The notes under the pieces: generated by a model
What the model saw: only the letters and a program-made list of their open reading frames with translations
What the model was told of the DNA's origin: nothing
Database searches by the model: none
Assembly: GCA_017454075.1 (NCBI GenBank)
Contig: JAFTDQ010000030.1
Span: 1 to 29,249, forward strand
Direction of reading: 5' to 3'
DNA: 29,249 nucleotides
Source of the DNA: Clostridia bacterium
GTDB lineage: Bacteria > Bacillota_A > Clostridia > Oscillospirales > CAG-272
Part shown: positions 1 through 7,888 of the stretch, in pieces
Layout: every line of letters begins with the position of its first letter
Numbering within the stretch: the stretch's first letter is position 1
Position numbers and translations under genes: made by a program

Positions 1-198
1 CATGTCGGCCTTTTCGACGTGCTCGAAGAGAAGTATGCGGTTGTTCAGCCCGAGCACCTCACCCTCGAGCAGCTCGGGGGTCGTCGTATCGTCGTCGGCC
101 GGACCGTCGGCGAGGAGCCTGCTGACCACGAAATACGTGGGAATAAGCAGCACGACGATCGCCGCCACGACTATGAGCGATATCAGCTTTTTGCTCAT
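1..198 (-). CDS. DUF4340-like membrane-anchored protein, 3' end cut by window edge
   Basis: Only the first 66 codons are visible; the gene runs off the left edge. The ATG at 198 overlaps the TGA of the upstream GldG-like gene (ATGA), which suggests translational coupling. The visible part has a short basic start (MSKK), one hydrophobic membrane segment at about residues 5-25, then an Asp/Thr-rich linker and the beginning of a soluble domain. The family call rests mainly on position: it is fourth in an ATPase/permease/GldG-like/X cluster, and the fourth gene of the paralogous cluster (10285-11406) has the same N-terminal layout and a DUF4340-type body. The function of DUF4340 proteins in such clusters is not established. 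Confidence 0.7.
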   Translation of the reverse strand, partial: MSKKLISLIVVAAIVVLLIPTYFVVSRLLADGPADDDTTTPELLEGEVLGLNNRILLFEHVEKADM

Positions 199-1736
199 AG
201 CGTCTTTCTCCTGACGTACACGTAAACGCCTACGCCTGCGACGATAAGCGCCGGACTGACGGTGTAAAGGAAGGTATAGCGATATGCCTCCGCCTGAGTT
301 ATGTTGAGATCCGTGTCCTCGAACACCTTGAAATTGATGTCGGCGGGGACCGTCACTCTCGAAAACGTCTTCATGAGACTGAACATGATGTCGCGGTTGG
401 CGTAGCTCTTTGAGCCGATGTATTTAGCCGTGTTCATGGAGTTTCCTCCGACCGCCACGACGTAGTTGCGGTCCGGTTCGTTGTCGATATATCTCGAATC
501 GACGGAAACGACCATAAGGTTATAGACTCCGCTGACGGGCTCGGACGACGAGGACAGATCGGTCGCCGCCGCCGTCCTGTCGGGAGACGTTGTGAGGACC
601 GCGGACTCCTCGCGGACGGACGATCCGACAACGGCCGACTTGTCGGTGAATGTCATGGTTATCGGGCGGGCGTCCTTTATGACCGCCTTCGGCGGATTCG
701 AAACGCTCCTTATCGTCGAGGTGAGGGAGGCGCCGAGTTCTTTTTCGTCCGTCACGTAGGTCGCGACGAGCTCCGTTCCGTCTACGTTGAGCGAAGAGCT
801 GTAGTCCCTTATCTGCGAGTTTTCAAACCTGATCCCCCATTCGTTCAGATATTCGTCGAGGTTTTCAAGCGGGCCGGTCGTCTTGTCCATGAATACCATA
901 AGGCCGCGTCCCTTGCCCTCACGGGTGAGGAATCTGTCGATTTTGGCGATCTCGTTCACCGTGTCGTCGGCTCCCCAGAAGTCGTATTTCGGGTTGGCGA
1001 TCACCATCACCTTGCCGTTTTCGGAGAAATCCGCCTCCTGGAGATTGAGCTGCTCCACTATATATCCGGCGTCTGTGAACATCTCGGAGAGCGGTCCGTC
1101 GAGGGCGACGTCCTCGTCCGTCTCGCCGTGACCGGTGAGGAAATAAGCGACGGGGCTGTCGGCCGCGGCGAGCTGAAGGATCGCCGCCGTCGTCTTGTAT
1201 TCTCCGTTGAAGGCGAAGACGTTTCCGGTGTCGGAGTCAAAGGTATAAAAGCTCTGCATCGAGAAAAGACGCGAAGCCGAGCCGTCCGTTATGATTACGG
1301 ATGTCGTCTTTACTCCCGAAAGAGAGGTTGCCAGATATTTGTTCAGAGCCGACGGGTGATTGATTATGTCGACGTACCGGACGTTTACAAAATCGAACTC
1401 CTTGTCGTATTCCTGCGCGAGGTTGTGTACCAGCCGGGAGGAATAGTCGGAGTCGAGCGAATCGGCGTCGCTGCAGAATATTATGTCGATGTGGAAATCT
1501 TCTTTCCCGCGCAGCCCGTCGAGAAGGTCGCGGGTAGTGTCGGTTATCGAGAAGACCTTTTCCTTCGTCATGTCGATATACAGCGTGTATTTTTTCGCGA
1601 AAGCGGAGAAGATCGCGTTGGCGAGCACGACGAGCGCGACGACGGCGACGGTTATTCCGACGGCGAGGGCTCCGAACCTGAGCCGGCGGTGTCTGCTTAT
1701 CCTTGAAGCGGCGGTGCCGTTTTCGTTTTTACCCAT
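195..1736 (-). CDS. GldG-like ABC transporter auxiliary protein (copy A)
   Basis: A 513-residue protein of the GldG/ABC-type auxiliary family (ABC_transp_aux-like). It has a basic N-terminus, a membrane segment at about residues 21-45, a large extracytoplasmic body, and a second membrane segment at about 482-508 before a short basic tail (VRRKTL). A GHGE motif lies at residues 202-205, the same position as in paralogue B (8765-10276). In Bacteroidetes, GldG works with GldA and GldF in an ABC complex linked to gliding. In a Clostridia-like organism gliding is unlikely, so the role here is unknown. A strong SD (AAGGAGG) overlaps the permease stop codon 12 bases upstream, and the end overlaps the next gene by 4 bases, so this is a tight operon. 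Confidence 0.85.
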   Translation of the reverse strand: MGKNENGTAASRISRHRRLRFGALAVGITVAVVALVVLANAIFSAFAKKYTLYIDMTKEKVFSITDTTRDLLDGLRGKEDFHIDIIFCSDADSLDSDYSSRLVHNLAQEYDKEFDFVNVRYVDIINHPSALNKYLATSLSGVKTTSVIITDGSASRLFSMQSFYTFDSDTGNVFAFNGEYKTTAAILQLAAADSPVAYFLTGHGETDEDVALDGPLSEMFTDAGYIVEQLNLQEADFSENGKVMVIANPKYDFWGADDTVNEIAKIDRFLTREGKGRGLMVFMDKTTGPLENLDEYLNEWGIRFENSQIRDYSSSLNVDGTELVATYVTDEKELGASLTSTIRSVSNPPKAVIKDARPITMTFTDKSAVVGSSVREESAVLTTSPDRTAAATDLSSSSEPVSGVYNLMVVSVDSRYIDNEPDRNYVVAVGGNSMNTAKYIGSKSYANRDIMFSLMKTFSRVTVPADINFKVFEDTDLNITQAEAYRYTFLYTVSPALIVAGVGVYVYVRRKTL

Positions 1737-1748
1737 GACGGTACCTCC

Positions 1749-2462
1749 TTATGCCCAGCGGCGTTTTTCGCATATCCTGACGGTCAGGAACAGGAATACG
1801 AAACATATCGACGCGTAATACAGAACGGCCGTGAAATCGAACACGCCGTGCGCGAAATTGCCGAATCTCGAGAAGATCGAAACCCAGCTCAGGACTTCTT
1901 TGAGCCAGGCGACCGGGATGACCGAGTTGAGCATCCCGATAACGAGGAACAGGACGGAGATGCCGATCGACCCTATCGCCGCGATGAGCTGGTTTTCCGT
2001 CAGGGACGAAACGAAGATCCCGACAGCTATGAAAGCCGCCCCGACGAGGAGCAGCGCGATGACGGAGCCGAAGATGACCGCCCCGTTCGGCTGATCTTCC
2101 GCCGCGAACCGCGACAGGGAGCCGAAGTTTATGCAGCCGACGAGCACCGTTCCGAAGAAAACTGTGAACGCGGCGAGGAATTTGCCGAACACTATGCCGC
2201 CGAGGGTGGACGGTGAGACGAGTATCAGCTGATCGGTCTTCGCCCGGCGCTCTTCGGCGAAGAGCTTCATCGTGAGAAAGGGAAGGAGCAGGGCGGCGAC
2301 GAAGATTATCATCGTGAAATACGAGGAAATATCGCCGGAATGCTCGAGCAGGGTGTTCATCGAGAATATCCCGCCGTTTGCCGCGAGGAAAGCGGCTACG
2401 AAAACGTATCCGACGGGGGTCCTGAAATACGCGAACAGATCGCGCTTGAATACTGCCAGCAT
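1749..2462 (-). CDS. ABC-2 type permease, GldF-like (copy A)
   Basis: A 237-residue, strongly hydrophobic integral membrane protein with about six predicted segments. It carries the FAEERRxKTD stretch near residues 68-78 that is also present in permease B, and ends in the basic KRR tail typical of this group. It presumably forms the membrane channel of an ABC-2 exporter with the ATPase three bases upstream and the GldG-like protein 12 bases downstream. It is about 50 residues shorter than paralogue B, mostly in the C-terminal half. The substrate cannot be told from sequence. Confidence 0.88.
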   Translation of the reverse strand: MLAVFKRDLFAYFRTPVGYVFVAAFLAANGGIFSMNTLLEHSGDISSYFTMIIFVAALLLPFLTMKLFAEERRAKTDQLILVSPSTLGGIVFGKFLAAFTVFFGTVLVGCINFGSLSRFAAEDQPNGAVIFGSVIALLLVGAAFIAVGIFVSSLTENQLIAAIGSIGISVLFLVIGMLNSVIPVAWLKEVLSWVSIFSRFGNFAHGVFDFTAVLYYASICFVFLFLTVRICEKRRWA

Positions 2463-2465
2463 ATG

Positions 2466-3449
2466 TTATTCACCCCGCGTTCCAGAGCTTCTGCGCTCTT
2501 TTTTCTTTTTGTCGGGGGCGGTCTTTTCCGTGAGGGAAAGGAAAACGTCCTCGAGGTTAGCGCCCGTTGCCGTGAGGCCGATCAGATACCAGCCGTTTTT
2601 CGCGAGCAGCGAGAACATCGGCTTGCGCACGTCGATACCGGCGTCCGCCTCGATGATATACGACGTGCTGTCCATGTCGAGCGTGCTTTCTGTCTCGACC
2701 TTTCTGACCCCGCTGAGCGAGCGGAGCGCCTGCGCGACCTCTTTTTCCGGTCCGCAGATCTTTGCTGAGAGAAGGCGCGTGCCCTCCATGGCGGCGCCGA
2801 GTTCGTTCGTCCTGCGGTCGGCGACGATTTTTCCGCGGTTTATTATGATTACCCGGTCGCAGACCGCCTGGACCTCCGAAAGGATATGGGTGCTCAGTAT
2901 TACCGTGTGGCTGAGACCGAGGGTGCGGACGAGATTCCGTATCTCAACCGCCTGCCGGGGGTCGAGACCGACCGTCGGCTCGTCGAGAATGATTACCGGG
3001 GGATTGCCGACGAGCGCCTGGGCAATTCCGACGCGCTGTCTGTATCCCTTCGAGAGATTTGAAATAAGCCGTCCCTTTACGTCCGAAAGACGCGTGACGT
3101 CCATTATCTCGGCGATGTGCTTTTTCTTGTTCAGTTTGCATTTTTTGAGATCGTAAACGAAATTCAGATATTCCGTCACGGTCATATCCGGATAAAGCGG
3201 CGGCTGCTCGGGAAGATATCCGATGCGCTTTTTCGCTTCATCCGGAAACTCGAGAATGTCCAGTCCGTCGATCGTCACGGTTCCGTCCGTCATCGACGTG
3301 TATCCCGTAAGGATGTTCATCGTCGTGGATTTTCCCGCCCCGTTCGGGCCGAGGAATCCGACGATCTCGTCCTTTCCTATCTCAAAGCTGACGTCGTTCA
3401 GCGCGTATCGCTGTCCGAAACGCTTTGTAAGATGCTCGATTCTGATCAT
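2466..3449 (-). CDS. ABC transporter ATPase, GldA-like (copy A)
   Basis: A 327-residue ATP-binding subunit. Walker A GPNGAGKS is at residues 34-41, the signature LSKGYRQ at 132-138 and Walker B VIILDEP at 152-158; the YRQRVG form of the signature is typical of GldA-like ATPases. A C-terminal regulatory-type region follows the nucleotide-binding domain. The frame stays open upstream to 3509, but a TATAAT box ends at 3514, and the ATG at 3449 has GGAG about 7 bases upstream, so I start there; 3461 is an alternative. The tail is strongly basic (KKKKERR), in contrast to the acidic tail of paralogue B. It would power export by the permease encoded next. Confidence 0.9.
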   Translation of the reverse strand: MIRIEHLTKRFGQRYALNDVSFEIGKDEIVGFLGPNGAGKSTTMNILTGYTSMTDGTVTIDGLDILEFPDEAKKRIGYLPEQPPLYPDMTVTEYLNFVYDLKKCKLNKKKHIAEIMDVTRLSDVKGRLISNLSKGYRQRVGIAQALVGNPPVIILDEPTVGLDPRQAVEIRNLVRTLGLSHTVILSTHILSEVQAVCDRVIIINRGKIVADRRTNELGAAMEGTRLLSAKICGPEKEVAQALRSLSGVRKVETESTLDMDSTSYIIEADAGIDVRKPMFSLLAKNGWYLIGLTATGANLEDVFLSLTEKTAPDKKKKERRSSGTRGE

Positions 3450-3513
3450 TTGATTCTCCATTGCGGCGCCAGGCGCGCAGTCCGCGCTTCCATGCGCACA
3501 AAAATACATCTTA

Positions 3514-3545
3514 ATTATACCATACGCATATGAACGTTTTGTGAA
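3514..3545 (-). promoter_or_regulatory. Promoter of ABC module A (extended -10)
   Basis: On the minus strand TATAAT at 3519-3514 is preceded by TGG, an extended -10. The best -35 candidate is TTCACA at 3545-3540, but the 20-base spacing is long, so the extended -10 probably does most of the work. The predicted transcript would start near 3507, which is why the longer open frame to 3509 was not accepted as coding. Confidence 0.65.
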
Positions 3546-3588
3546 CTCACCGTAAAACGTTGACCTTCAAAAAAGAAAGGCGGGAGTG

Positions 3589-3617
3589 TTTACAATCCGG
3601 GCTTTTTGTGGTATAAT
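3589..3617 (+). promoter_or_regulatory. prfB promoter
   Basis: TTTACA at 3589-3594 and TATAAT at 3612-3617 with a 17-base spacer and TGG directly before the -10. It sits 35 bases before the prfB ATG and is back to back with the promoter of ABC module A. Confidence 0.85.
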
Positions 3618-3651
3618 CATATTCCAATGGAAGAAAAGGTGAATCAAACGT

Positions 3652-4767
3652 ATGATCGTACAGCTTGACGAAGCAAAAAGGACCCTGATTTCCGCGACCG
3701 GAGAGGCGGAGGAACTCAGAAATCAGCTCAGGATAGACGACCTCCGGCGTCAGTGCGAGGAGCTCGAGTCAAAGACGCTTGCCCCCGATTTCTGGCAGAG
3801 AAGCGATTCCGGTTCGGTGCTTCAGCAGATTAAAGACAAAAAAACCACGATAGAGGAATATGAAAAACTGCGCTCCGCGCTCGACGACGCGCTCGTCCTC
3901 TGCGAGATGGGAATAGACGAAAACGACGAGTCGGTGACGGAAGAGGTCCTGAGCGAGACCGCCCGCATAACGTCTCTCATCGGGCAGATGCGCCTCGAAA
4001 CGCTCCTCACGGGGGAGCACGACCACAGCAACTGCATCCTCACGATCCACCCCGGCGCGGGCGGAACGGAGGCGCAGGACTGGGCGCAGATGCTCTACCG
4101 CATGTACACCCGATGGGGAGAGTCACACGGCTACGTCGTGAAACTTCTCGACTGGCTCGACGGGGACGAGGCGGGGATAAAGAGCGCCTCGGTGATGTTC
4201 GAGGGACCGAACGCTTACGGCTTCCTCAAGAGCGAGAACGGCGTACACCGTCTCGTGAGGATATCCCCCTTCAACGCGGCGGGAAAGCGCCAGACCTCCT
4301 TCGCTTCGGTGGAGGTGGTCCCCGAGTTTGCAGATCTTGACAGGGAGATCGACATTCCGGCGGAGGATCTTGAAATAACCGCCCACCGTTCGTCCGGCGC
4401 GGGCGGCCAGCACATCAACAAGACCGACTCGGCGATAAGGATAGTCCACAAGCCGACGGGCATCGTCGTCGGATGTCAGACTCAGAGATCTCAGCTTCAG
4501 AACAAGGAATACGCCATGAGGATGCTCAAGGCAAAGCTCCTTGAGATGCGCCGCGAGGACGCCGAGAAAAAGCTCAACGACATAAAAGGCGCAAAGGCGG
4601 ACATCGAATGGGGCTCACAGATAAGATCATACGTCTTTATGCCGTATACCCTTGCGAAGGATACCCGCACGGGATTTGAAATGACCGATATAAACGCCGT
4701 CATGGACGGCAGGATAGACGGATTCATAAACGCCTATCTCAAATATCTCAACAGCGCGGCGGAGTGA
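3652..4767 (+). CDS. prfB: Peptide chain release factor 2
   Basis: Release factor 2 recognises UGA and UAA stop codons and triggers peptide release on the ribosome. The 371-residue product has the SPF anticodon-like tripeptide at 205-207, which marks RF2 rather than RF1, and the catalytic GGQ at 251-253 inside the SSGAGGQHINKTDSA context. The length matches the family. The reading frame is continuous from the ATG at 3652: where many prfB genes carry CUU-UGA and need a +1 frameshift (around codons 25-27 here), this gene reads CAG CTC AGG ATA GAC with no stop. The autoregulatory frameshift is therefore absent. It is the first gene of a plus-strand unit and ends in a GTGA overlap with an upstream extension of the next frame. 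Confidence 0.98.
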   Translation: MIVQLDEAKRTLISATGEAEELRNQLRIDDLRRQCEELESKTLAPDFWQRSDSGSVLQQIKDKKTTIEEYEKLRSALDDALVLCEMGIDENDESVTEEVLSETARITSLIGQMRLETLLTGEHDHSNCILTIHPGAGGTEAQDWAQMLYRMYTRWGESHGYVVKLLDWLDGDEAGIKSASVMFEGPNAYGFLKSENGVHRLVRISPFNAAGKRQTSFASVEVVPEFADLDREIDIPAEDLEITAHRSSGAGGQHINKTDSAIRIVHKPTGIVVGCQTQRSQLQNKEYAMRMLKAKLLEMRREDAEKKLNDIKGAKADIEWGSQIRSYVFMPYTLAKDTRTGFEMTDINAVMDGRIDGFINAYLKYLNSAAE

Positions 4768-4793
4768 CTCCGCCGGGAAGAAAGGGGAAAAAT

Positions 4794-5084
4794 ATGAAAC
4801 AGTCAAGATTCATCGTCGGCATCGTGTTCCTTATCCAGGCGGCGCAGTGCGTTTTCCTCGCGATAAGTTATCTTTTCAGCGACAAGAAGAGGACCGCCCT
4901 GCCGTTCACCATTCTTGCGGTGATCAACTCGGCGGCCGGCGCGCTCTGCATCGCCGAGCGTCTGAAAGAGAGAGCCGATGAGGCGGACATGAAGAGGGCT
5001 GTTGAGGACCTCGCGCAGAACGAGATTCCCGACGTCCCCGAGATACCCGTCGACGATCTCGCGAGCGAAGAAGAATTCAAATAA
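4794..5084 (+). CDS. Small membrane protein of unknown function
   Basis: A 96-residue protein not recognised as a named family. It has two likely membrane segments (about residues 5-24 and 34-52 from the ATG), then a short charged region and an acidic C-terminal tail ending LASEEEFK. A GTG at 4764 overlapping the prfB stop would extend it by ten residues, but the ATG at 4794 has a good SD (AAAGGGG) and begins right before the hydrophobic segment, so it is preferred. It is 26 bases after prfB and probably cotranscribed. Its last codons and the following leader are duplicated at 5721-5791. Confidence 0.7.
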   Translation: MKQSRFIVGIVFLIQAAQCVFLAISYLFSDKKRTALPFTILAVINSAAGALCIAERLKERADEADMKRAVEDLAQNEIPDVPEIPVDDLASEEEFK

Positions 5085-5118
5085 TAAATCCGGAAAGGAT
5101 ATGTAAATGAAAAAAGTC
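5053..5118 (+). repeat. Imperfect direct repeat, copy A
   Basis: Covers the last ten codons of the small membrane gene, the intergenic leader with its SD, and the first codons (ATG AAA AAA GTC) of the next gene. Over the first 35 bases it differs from copy B (5721-5791) at three positions; the leaders then differ by short indels. The two copies bracket about 600 bases of AT-rich DNA. Confidence 0.85.
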
Positions 5119-5652
5119 TTGCCTCAACGATCCCGTTCTTCAACGCTTGATTATTATATGGTGAATGAAATGTTTAGAAAATCTATTTCATGTACTATTG
5201 CTTTGTTAATTTGCCTCTCTCTATTCTCATGCAAGAATACCTCACCCAAAGTCGCTCCGAAATCGACAGATATCACAGACATGTCTTATGGCAATGTTGA
5301 CAAAGATCAAATGGCCGCGCTTCCGCAAAAATCTTTGCTCGATGAGTCCGAGATATCGGAGGAACTGATAACTAATCCCATGTTAGAAAACGAGATGCCG
5401 GTATGGCTGGCAAAAATAAACGGAAAGATATTTGCGTACGGCGAGGGAAAAATTCAGTTTGATGTGATTTGGACGAGCGAGTTCCATGGGTTCGGTTTTA
5501 TGTCAAATCATTTACATCGCTTTTATTGCTTTGACACAAAAACCGGGGAACTCAAGAGGGCTAAAGGTGAGCATGACGACGATTTTATAACGGAGGAAGA
5601 GGCAGAACAGCTGTTTGAAATCGTTAAGAAATCATATGAATCTACAACTTGA
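5107..5652 (+). CDS. AT-rich putative lipoprotein, unknown function
   Basis: A 181-codon frame not recognised as a known family. The ATG at 5107 has a strong SD (GGAAAGG), but the first 21 residues (MKKVL then Arg/Ser-rich) do not look like a signal peptide. A lipoprotein signal starts at the internal Met at 5170 (MFRK, hydrophobic core, then LFSC), giving a lipid-attached Cys at residue 42 of the long form. The true start may therefore be 5158 or 5170, where SDs are weak. Base composition is clearly more AT-rich than neighbours. The 5' end lies inside repeat copy A, so the present start codon and SD appear to be borrowed from an older gene and joined to foreign or diverged sequence. Confidence 0.6.
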   Translation: MKKVLPQRSRSSTLDYYMVNEMFRKSISCTIALLICLSLFSCKNTSPKVAPKSTDITDMSYGNVDKDQMAALPQKSLLDESEISEELITNPMLENEMPVWLAKINGKIFAYGEGKIQFDVIWTSEFHGFGFMSNHLHRFYCFDTKTGELKRAKGEHDDDFITEEEAEQLFEIVKKSYESTT

Positions 5653-5720
5653 GCAAATGTAGTTAAGAAGCAATAATAGATTAGTGCGGCTGATGTGCCG
5701 TTCAAGCATATTTTTCTTCT

Positions 5721-5791
5721 ACGACCTCGCAAGCGAAGAAGAATTCAAATGATAACAAAGTCAGAAAGGACTTAAAAATATGAAAAAAATC
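5721..5791 (+). repeat. Imperfect direct repeat, copy B
   Basis: Repeats the end of the gene at 4794-5084: it still encodes DLASEEEFK followed by TGA, then a leader with SD and ATG AAA AAA ATC. There is no upstream frame to make it a working gene, so it is a vestige. It shows that this junction was duplicated, or that DNA was inserted with duplication of its flank. Confidence 0.85.
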
Positions 5792-6676
5792 ATCATCTGC
5801 GCGCTTGCGGTGATAATCGCGGTGTGCCTCGCTTCGTGCCAGATAATCGAAACTATAAAGAATCTTGGCAGTGCGACCGAGACAGACAAGCCCGCTGATC
5901 CCGCCGCGACGACTGCCGAGGGCAAAGCGACCGAGACCGGCAATGTAACCGATCCTGCCACTCAGTCGGAGACCGACACGGAGACGGAGCCGCAGCAGTC
6001 CGAAACGGAGCCGTATATCGATCCCGCTCCGCAGCTCCTTGAGGAGACGCTTCTCGATGCCGATAATTTCGCGCTTTACGGGGATCTCCTTTATATCGGT
6101 TCCGCGCTCCGTTCCGTCGGAGCGGACTTTGACGATCCTGCGGAGCTTTCTCCCACTCAGGCGTTCCGCGCCGTGATGGGCGAGACAGAACATAAAAGCC
6201 AGACCTACGAGGAGATTACGGAAGGGGAAGAACACCGCCAGAAAACCGTTACGGTCTACGCGGACGACGCGATCGACGCGAGGACCGAAATCAGATTCAG
6301 ACAGAAATATAACCTCAAGGGCGTCGCTTACGTCTTTACCGACGTCTACGGCGACGAGCATGACGGCAGGTACGCGGAAGGCGAAGGCGTCGTCGTGACC
6401 TGGACCGGTTCGGCGCACGGCGGAACATTTTCACACCAGGAGTGCGATCAGCTGATAGAGCAGAAGTTCTCCGACGGCGGAGTTCTTTACCGCGCGACCG
6501 TTTCGTTCTACGTCGAATCCGAGGCGCCCGAGACGGGATACGAAAGTCTTTACAAGTACATCGAGGACGGCTACTACGACACCTGGGTAAAACTCAGCTA
6601 CAAATACGAGGTCCTGTTCAGGGACGTCGACGGCGCGGTGTCGGTCATCTCGTATCATCCGGTACCCCTCGGCTGA
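5780..6676 (+). CDS. Putative lipoprotein, unknown function
   Basis: A 298-residue secreted lipoprotein: basic start (MKK), hydrophobic core, lipobox LASC with the modified Cys at residue 20. A Thr/Glu/Asp/Pro-rich linker runs to about residue 78, then a globular region of roughly 220 residues with many aromatic and acidic residues. No family recognised. An AAAGGA SD precedes the ATG, which lies in repeat copy B. It is last in the prfB unit and is followed directly by a strong terminator. Confidence 0.8.
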   Translation: MKKIIICALAVIIAVCLASCQIIETIKNLGSATETDKPADPAATTAEGKATETGNVTDPATQSETDTETEPQQSETEPYIDPAPQLLEETLLDADNFALYGDLLYIGSALRSVGADFDDPAELSPTQAFRAVMGETEHKSQTYEEITEGEEHRQKTVTVYADDAIDARTEIRFRQKYNLKGVAYVFTDVYGDEHDGRYAEGEGVVVTWTGSAHGGTFSHQECDQLIEQKFSDGGVLYRATVSFYVESEAPETGYESLYKYIEDGYYDTWVKLSYKYEVLFRDVDGAVSVISYHPVPLG

Positions 6677-6692
6677 CAATAAAAGCACGACC

Positions 6693-6728
6693 GGGCGCGC
6701 CGCACGGCGCGCCCGCGTTTAATTTTTT
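6693..6728 (+). terminator. Rho-independent terminator after the prfB-lipoprotein unit
   Basis: Nine-base perfect stem GGGCGCGCC (6693-6701), loop GCAC, GGCGCGCCC (6706-6714), followed by GCGTTTAATTTTTT. It separates the prfB unit from ABC module B. Confidence 0.88.
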
Positions 6729-6761
6729 CATAAGGTACACAGAAAAATCACATTTCTGCGT

Positions 6762-6767
6762 TATAAT
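6762..6767 (+). promoter_or_regulatory. Probable -10 box for ABC module B
   Basis: TATAAT at 6762-6767, 44 bases before the TTG start of the ATPase and just after a terminator. No good -35 is seen at 16-18 bases; TACACA at 6736 would need a 20-base spacer. The upstream signal may be weak or need an activator. Confidence 0.5.
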
Positions 6768-6811
6768 TATCTTTAATGACCGGGCATCCTGCCCGCGAGG
6801 AGGAAAAAACT

Positions 6812-7888
6812 TTGATTGAGGTAAGAAATCTTACCAAGGTGTACGGGGATCACGTCGCGGTGAACGACCTGAGCTTCACTATCGAACAGGGGAAGATCTA
6901 CGGCTTCCTCGGTCCGAACGGAGCCGGGAAGACCACGACGATGAACATGATAACCGGATGCCTTGCGCCGACGGCCGGCGAGGTGCTGATCGACGGCGCG
7001 GATATTTTCGTGGACGCCGTAAAGGCGAAAAAGCACATCGGATATCTTCCGGAGATACCTCCGGTATATCCCGACATGACGCCGCTTGAATACCTGAAAT
7101 TCGTGGGAAGGGCGAAGGGCATACGCGCGGCCGATCTCACCGAAAAGGTGTTTGACGTCATGGAGGAGACGGGGATCACCGATATGCGTGACCGGCTTAT
7201 AAAGCATCTGTCAAAAGGATACCGTCAGCGCGTCGGCATCGCCCAGGCGATGCTCGGCGACCCCGAGCTTATAATACTCGACGAGCCCACGGTAGGCCTC
7301 GACCCCCGTCAGATAATCGAGATACGCGAGCTCATCTCGGAGCTCGGCAAGACGAGGACGATAATCCTTTCGAGCCATATCCTCGCGGAGGTCCAGGCGG
7401 TCTGCGATCACGTGATGATACTCAACGAGGGACGTCTCGTCGCCTCGGATACTCTTGAAAACATAAGAAAGGACAACACTCCCGAAAACGCCGTGCTGCT
7501 CACCGTGAGATCGAACCCCGAGTCGATAAAGAAGACCGTGGAGAGCGTTCCCGGCGTCACCGGCTGCGATATCGTCCCGGGAAAGGGAGATAATCTTTAC
7601 GACGTGCGCGTTGAAGCCGAAGAGGGAGCAGATCTCACGGAGTCTCTTTTCCGCGCGTTTGCGTCCGGCGGGTTTGCGGTCCTCAGACTGACGCGCGAGG
7701 AGCCGTCGCTCGAGGAGGTGTTCATCCGCCTGACCGAGCACTATTCCCGGAGCGACGGAGACGACTCCGCAGAAAAGGATCCCGGGGAGGACGGAGTTGT
7801 CGGGGAGAATGAAGACGAAAAAGGCGAAGACGAAGACGAAGACGGCGACGATTACTCTCCGCTCTTCGGGGGAAGGAGGGAAGACTGA
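6812..7888 (+). CDS. ABC transporter ATPase, GldA-like (copy B)
   Basis: A 358-residue ATP-binding subunit with Walker A GPNGAGKT at 34-41, signature LSKGYRQ at 133-139 and Walker B LIILDEP at 153-159, colinear with copy A. The frame is open from 6776, but TTG at 6812 has a perfect AGGAGG eight bases upstream and aligns with the Met of copy A (MIEVRNLTK versus MIRIEHLTK), so TTG is chosen. After the conserved region the protein carries an unusual acidic tail of about 45 residues, very rich in Glu and Asp, ending SPLFGGRRED; copy A has a short basic tail instead. The stop overlaps the permease start by one base (TGATG). Confidence 0.92.
   Translation: MIEVRNLTKVYGDHVAVNDLSFTIEQGKIYGFLGPNGAGKTTTMNMITGCLAPTAGEVLIDGADIFVDAVKAKKHIGYLPEIPPVYPDMTPLEYLKFVGRAKGIRAADLTEKVFDVMEETGITDMRDRLIKHLSKGYRQRVGIAQAMLGDPELIILDEPTVGLDPRQIIEIRELISELGKTRTIILSSHILAEVQAVCDHVMILNEGRLVASDTLENIRKDNTPENAVLLTVRSNPESIKKTVESVPGVTGCDIVPGKGDNLYDVRVEAEEGADLTESLFRAFASGGFAVLRLTREEPSLEEVFIRLTEHYSRSDGDDSAEKDPGEDGVVGENEDEKGEDEDEDGDDYSPLFGGRRED

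Noticed and set aside
3450..3509. N-terminal extension of ATPase A to 3509
   Set aside because: It overlaps the predicted transcription start, lacks an SD, and adds sequence not found in paralogue B.
3720..3740. Programmed frameshift in prfB
   Set aside because: No in-frame UGA and no frame change are present; one continuous frame encodes the whole protein.
6776..6811. ATG start of ATPase B at 6776
   Set aside because: No SD before it; AGGAGG is correctly placed for TTG at 6812 and the conserved N-terminus begins there.
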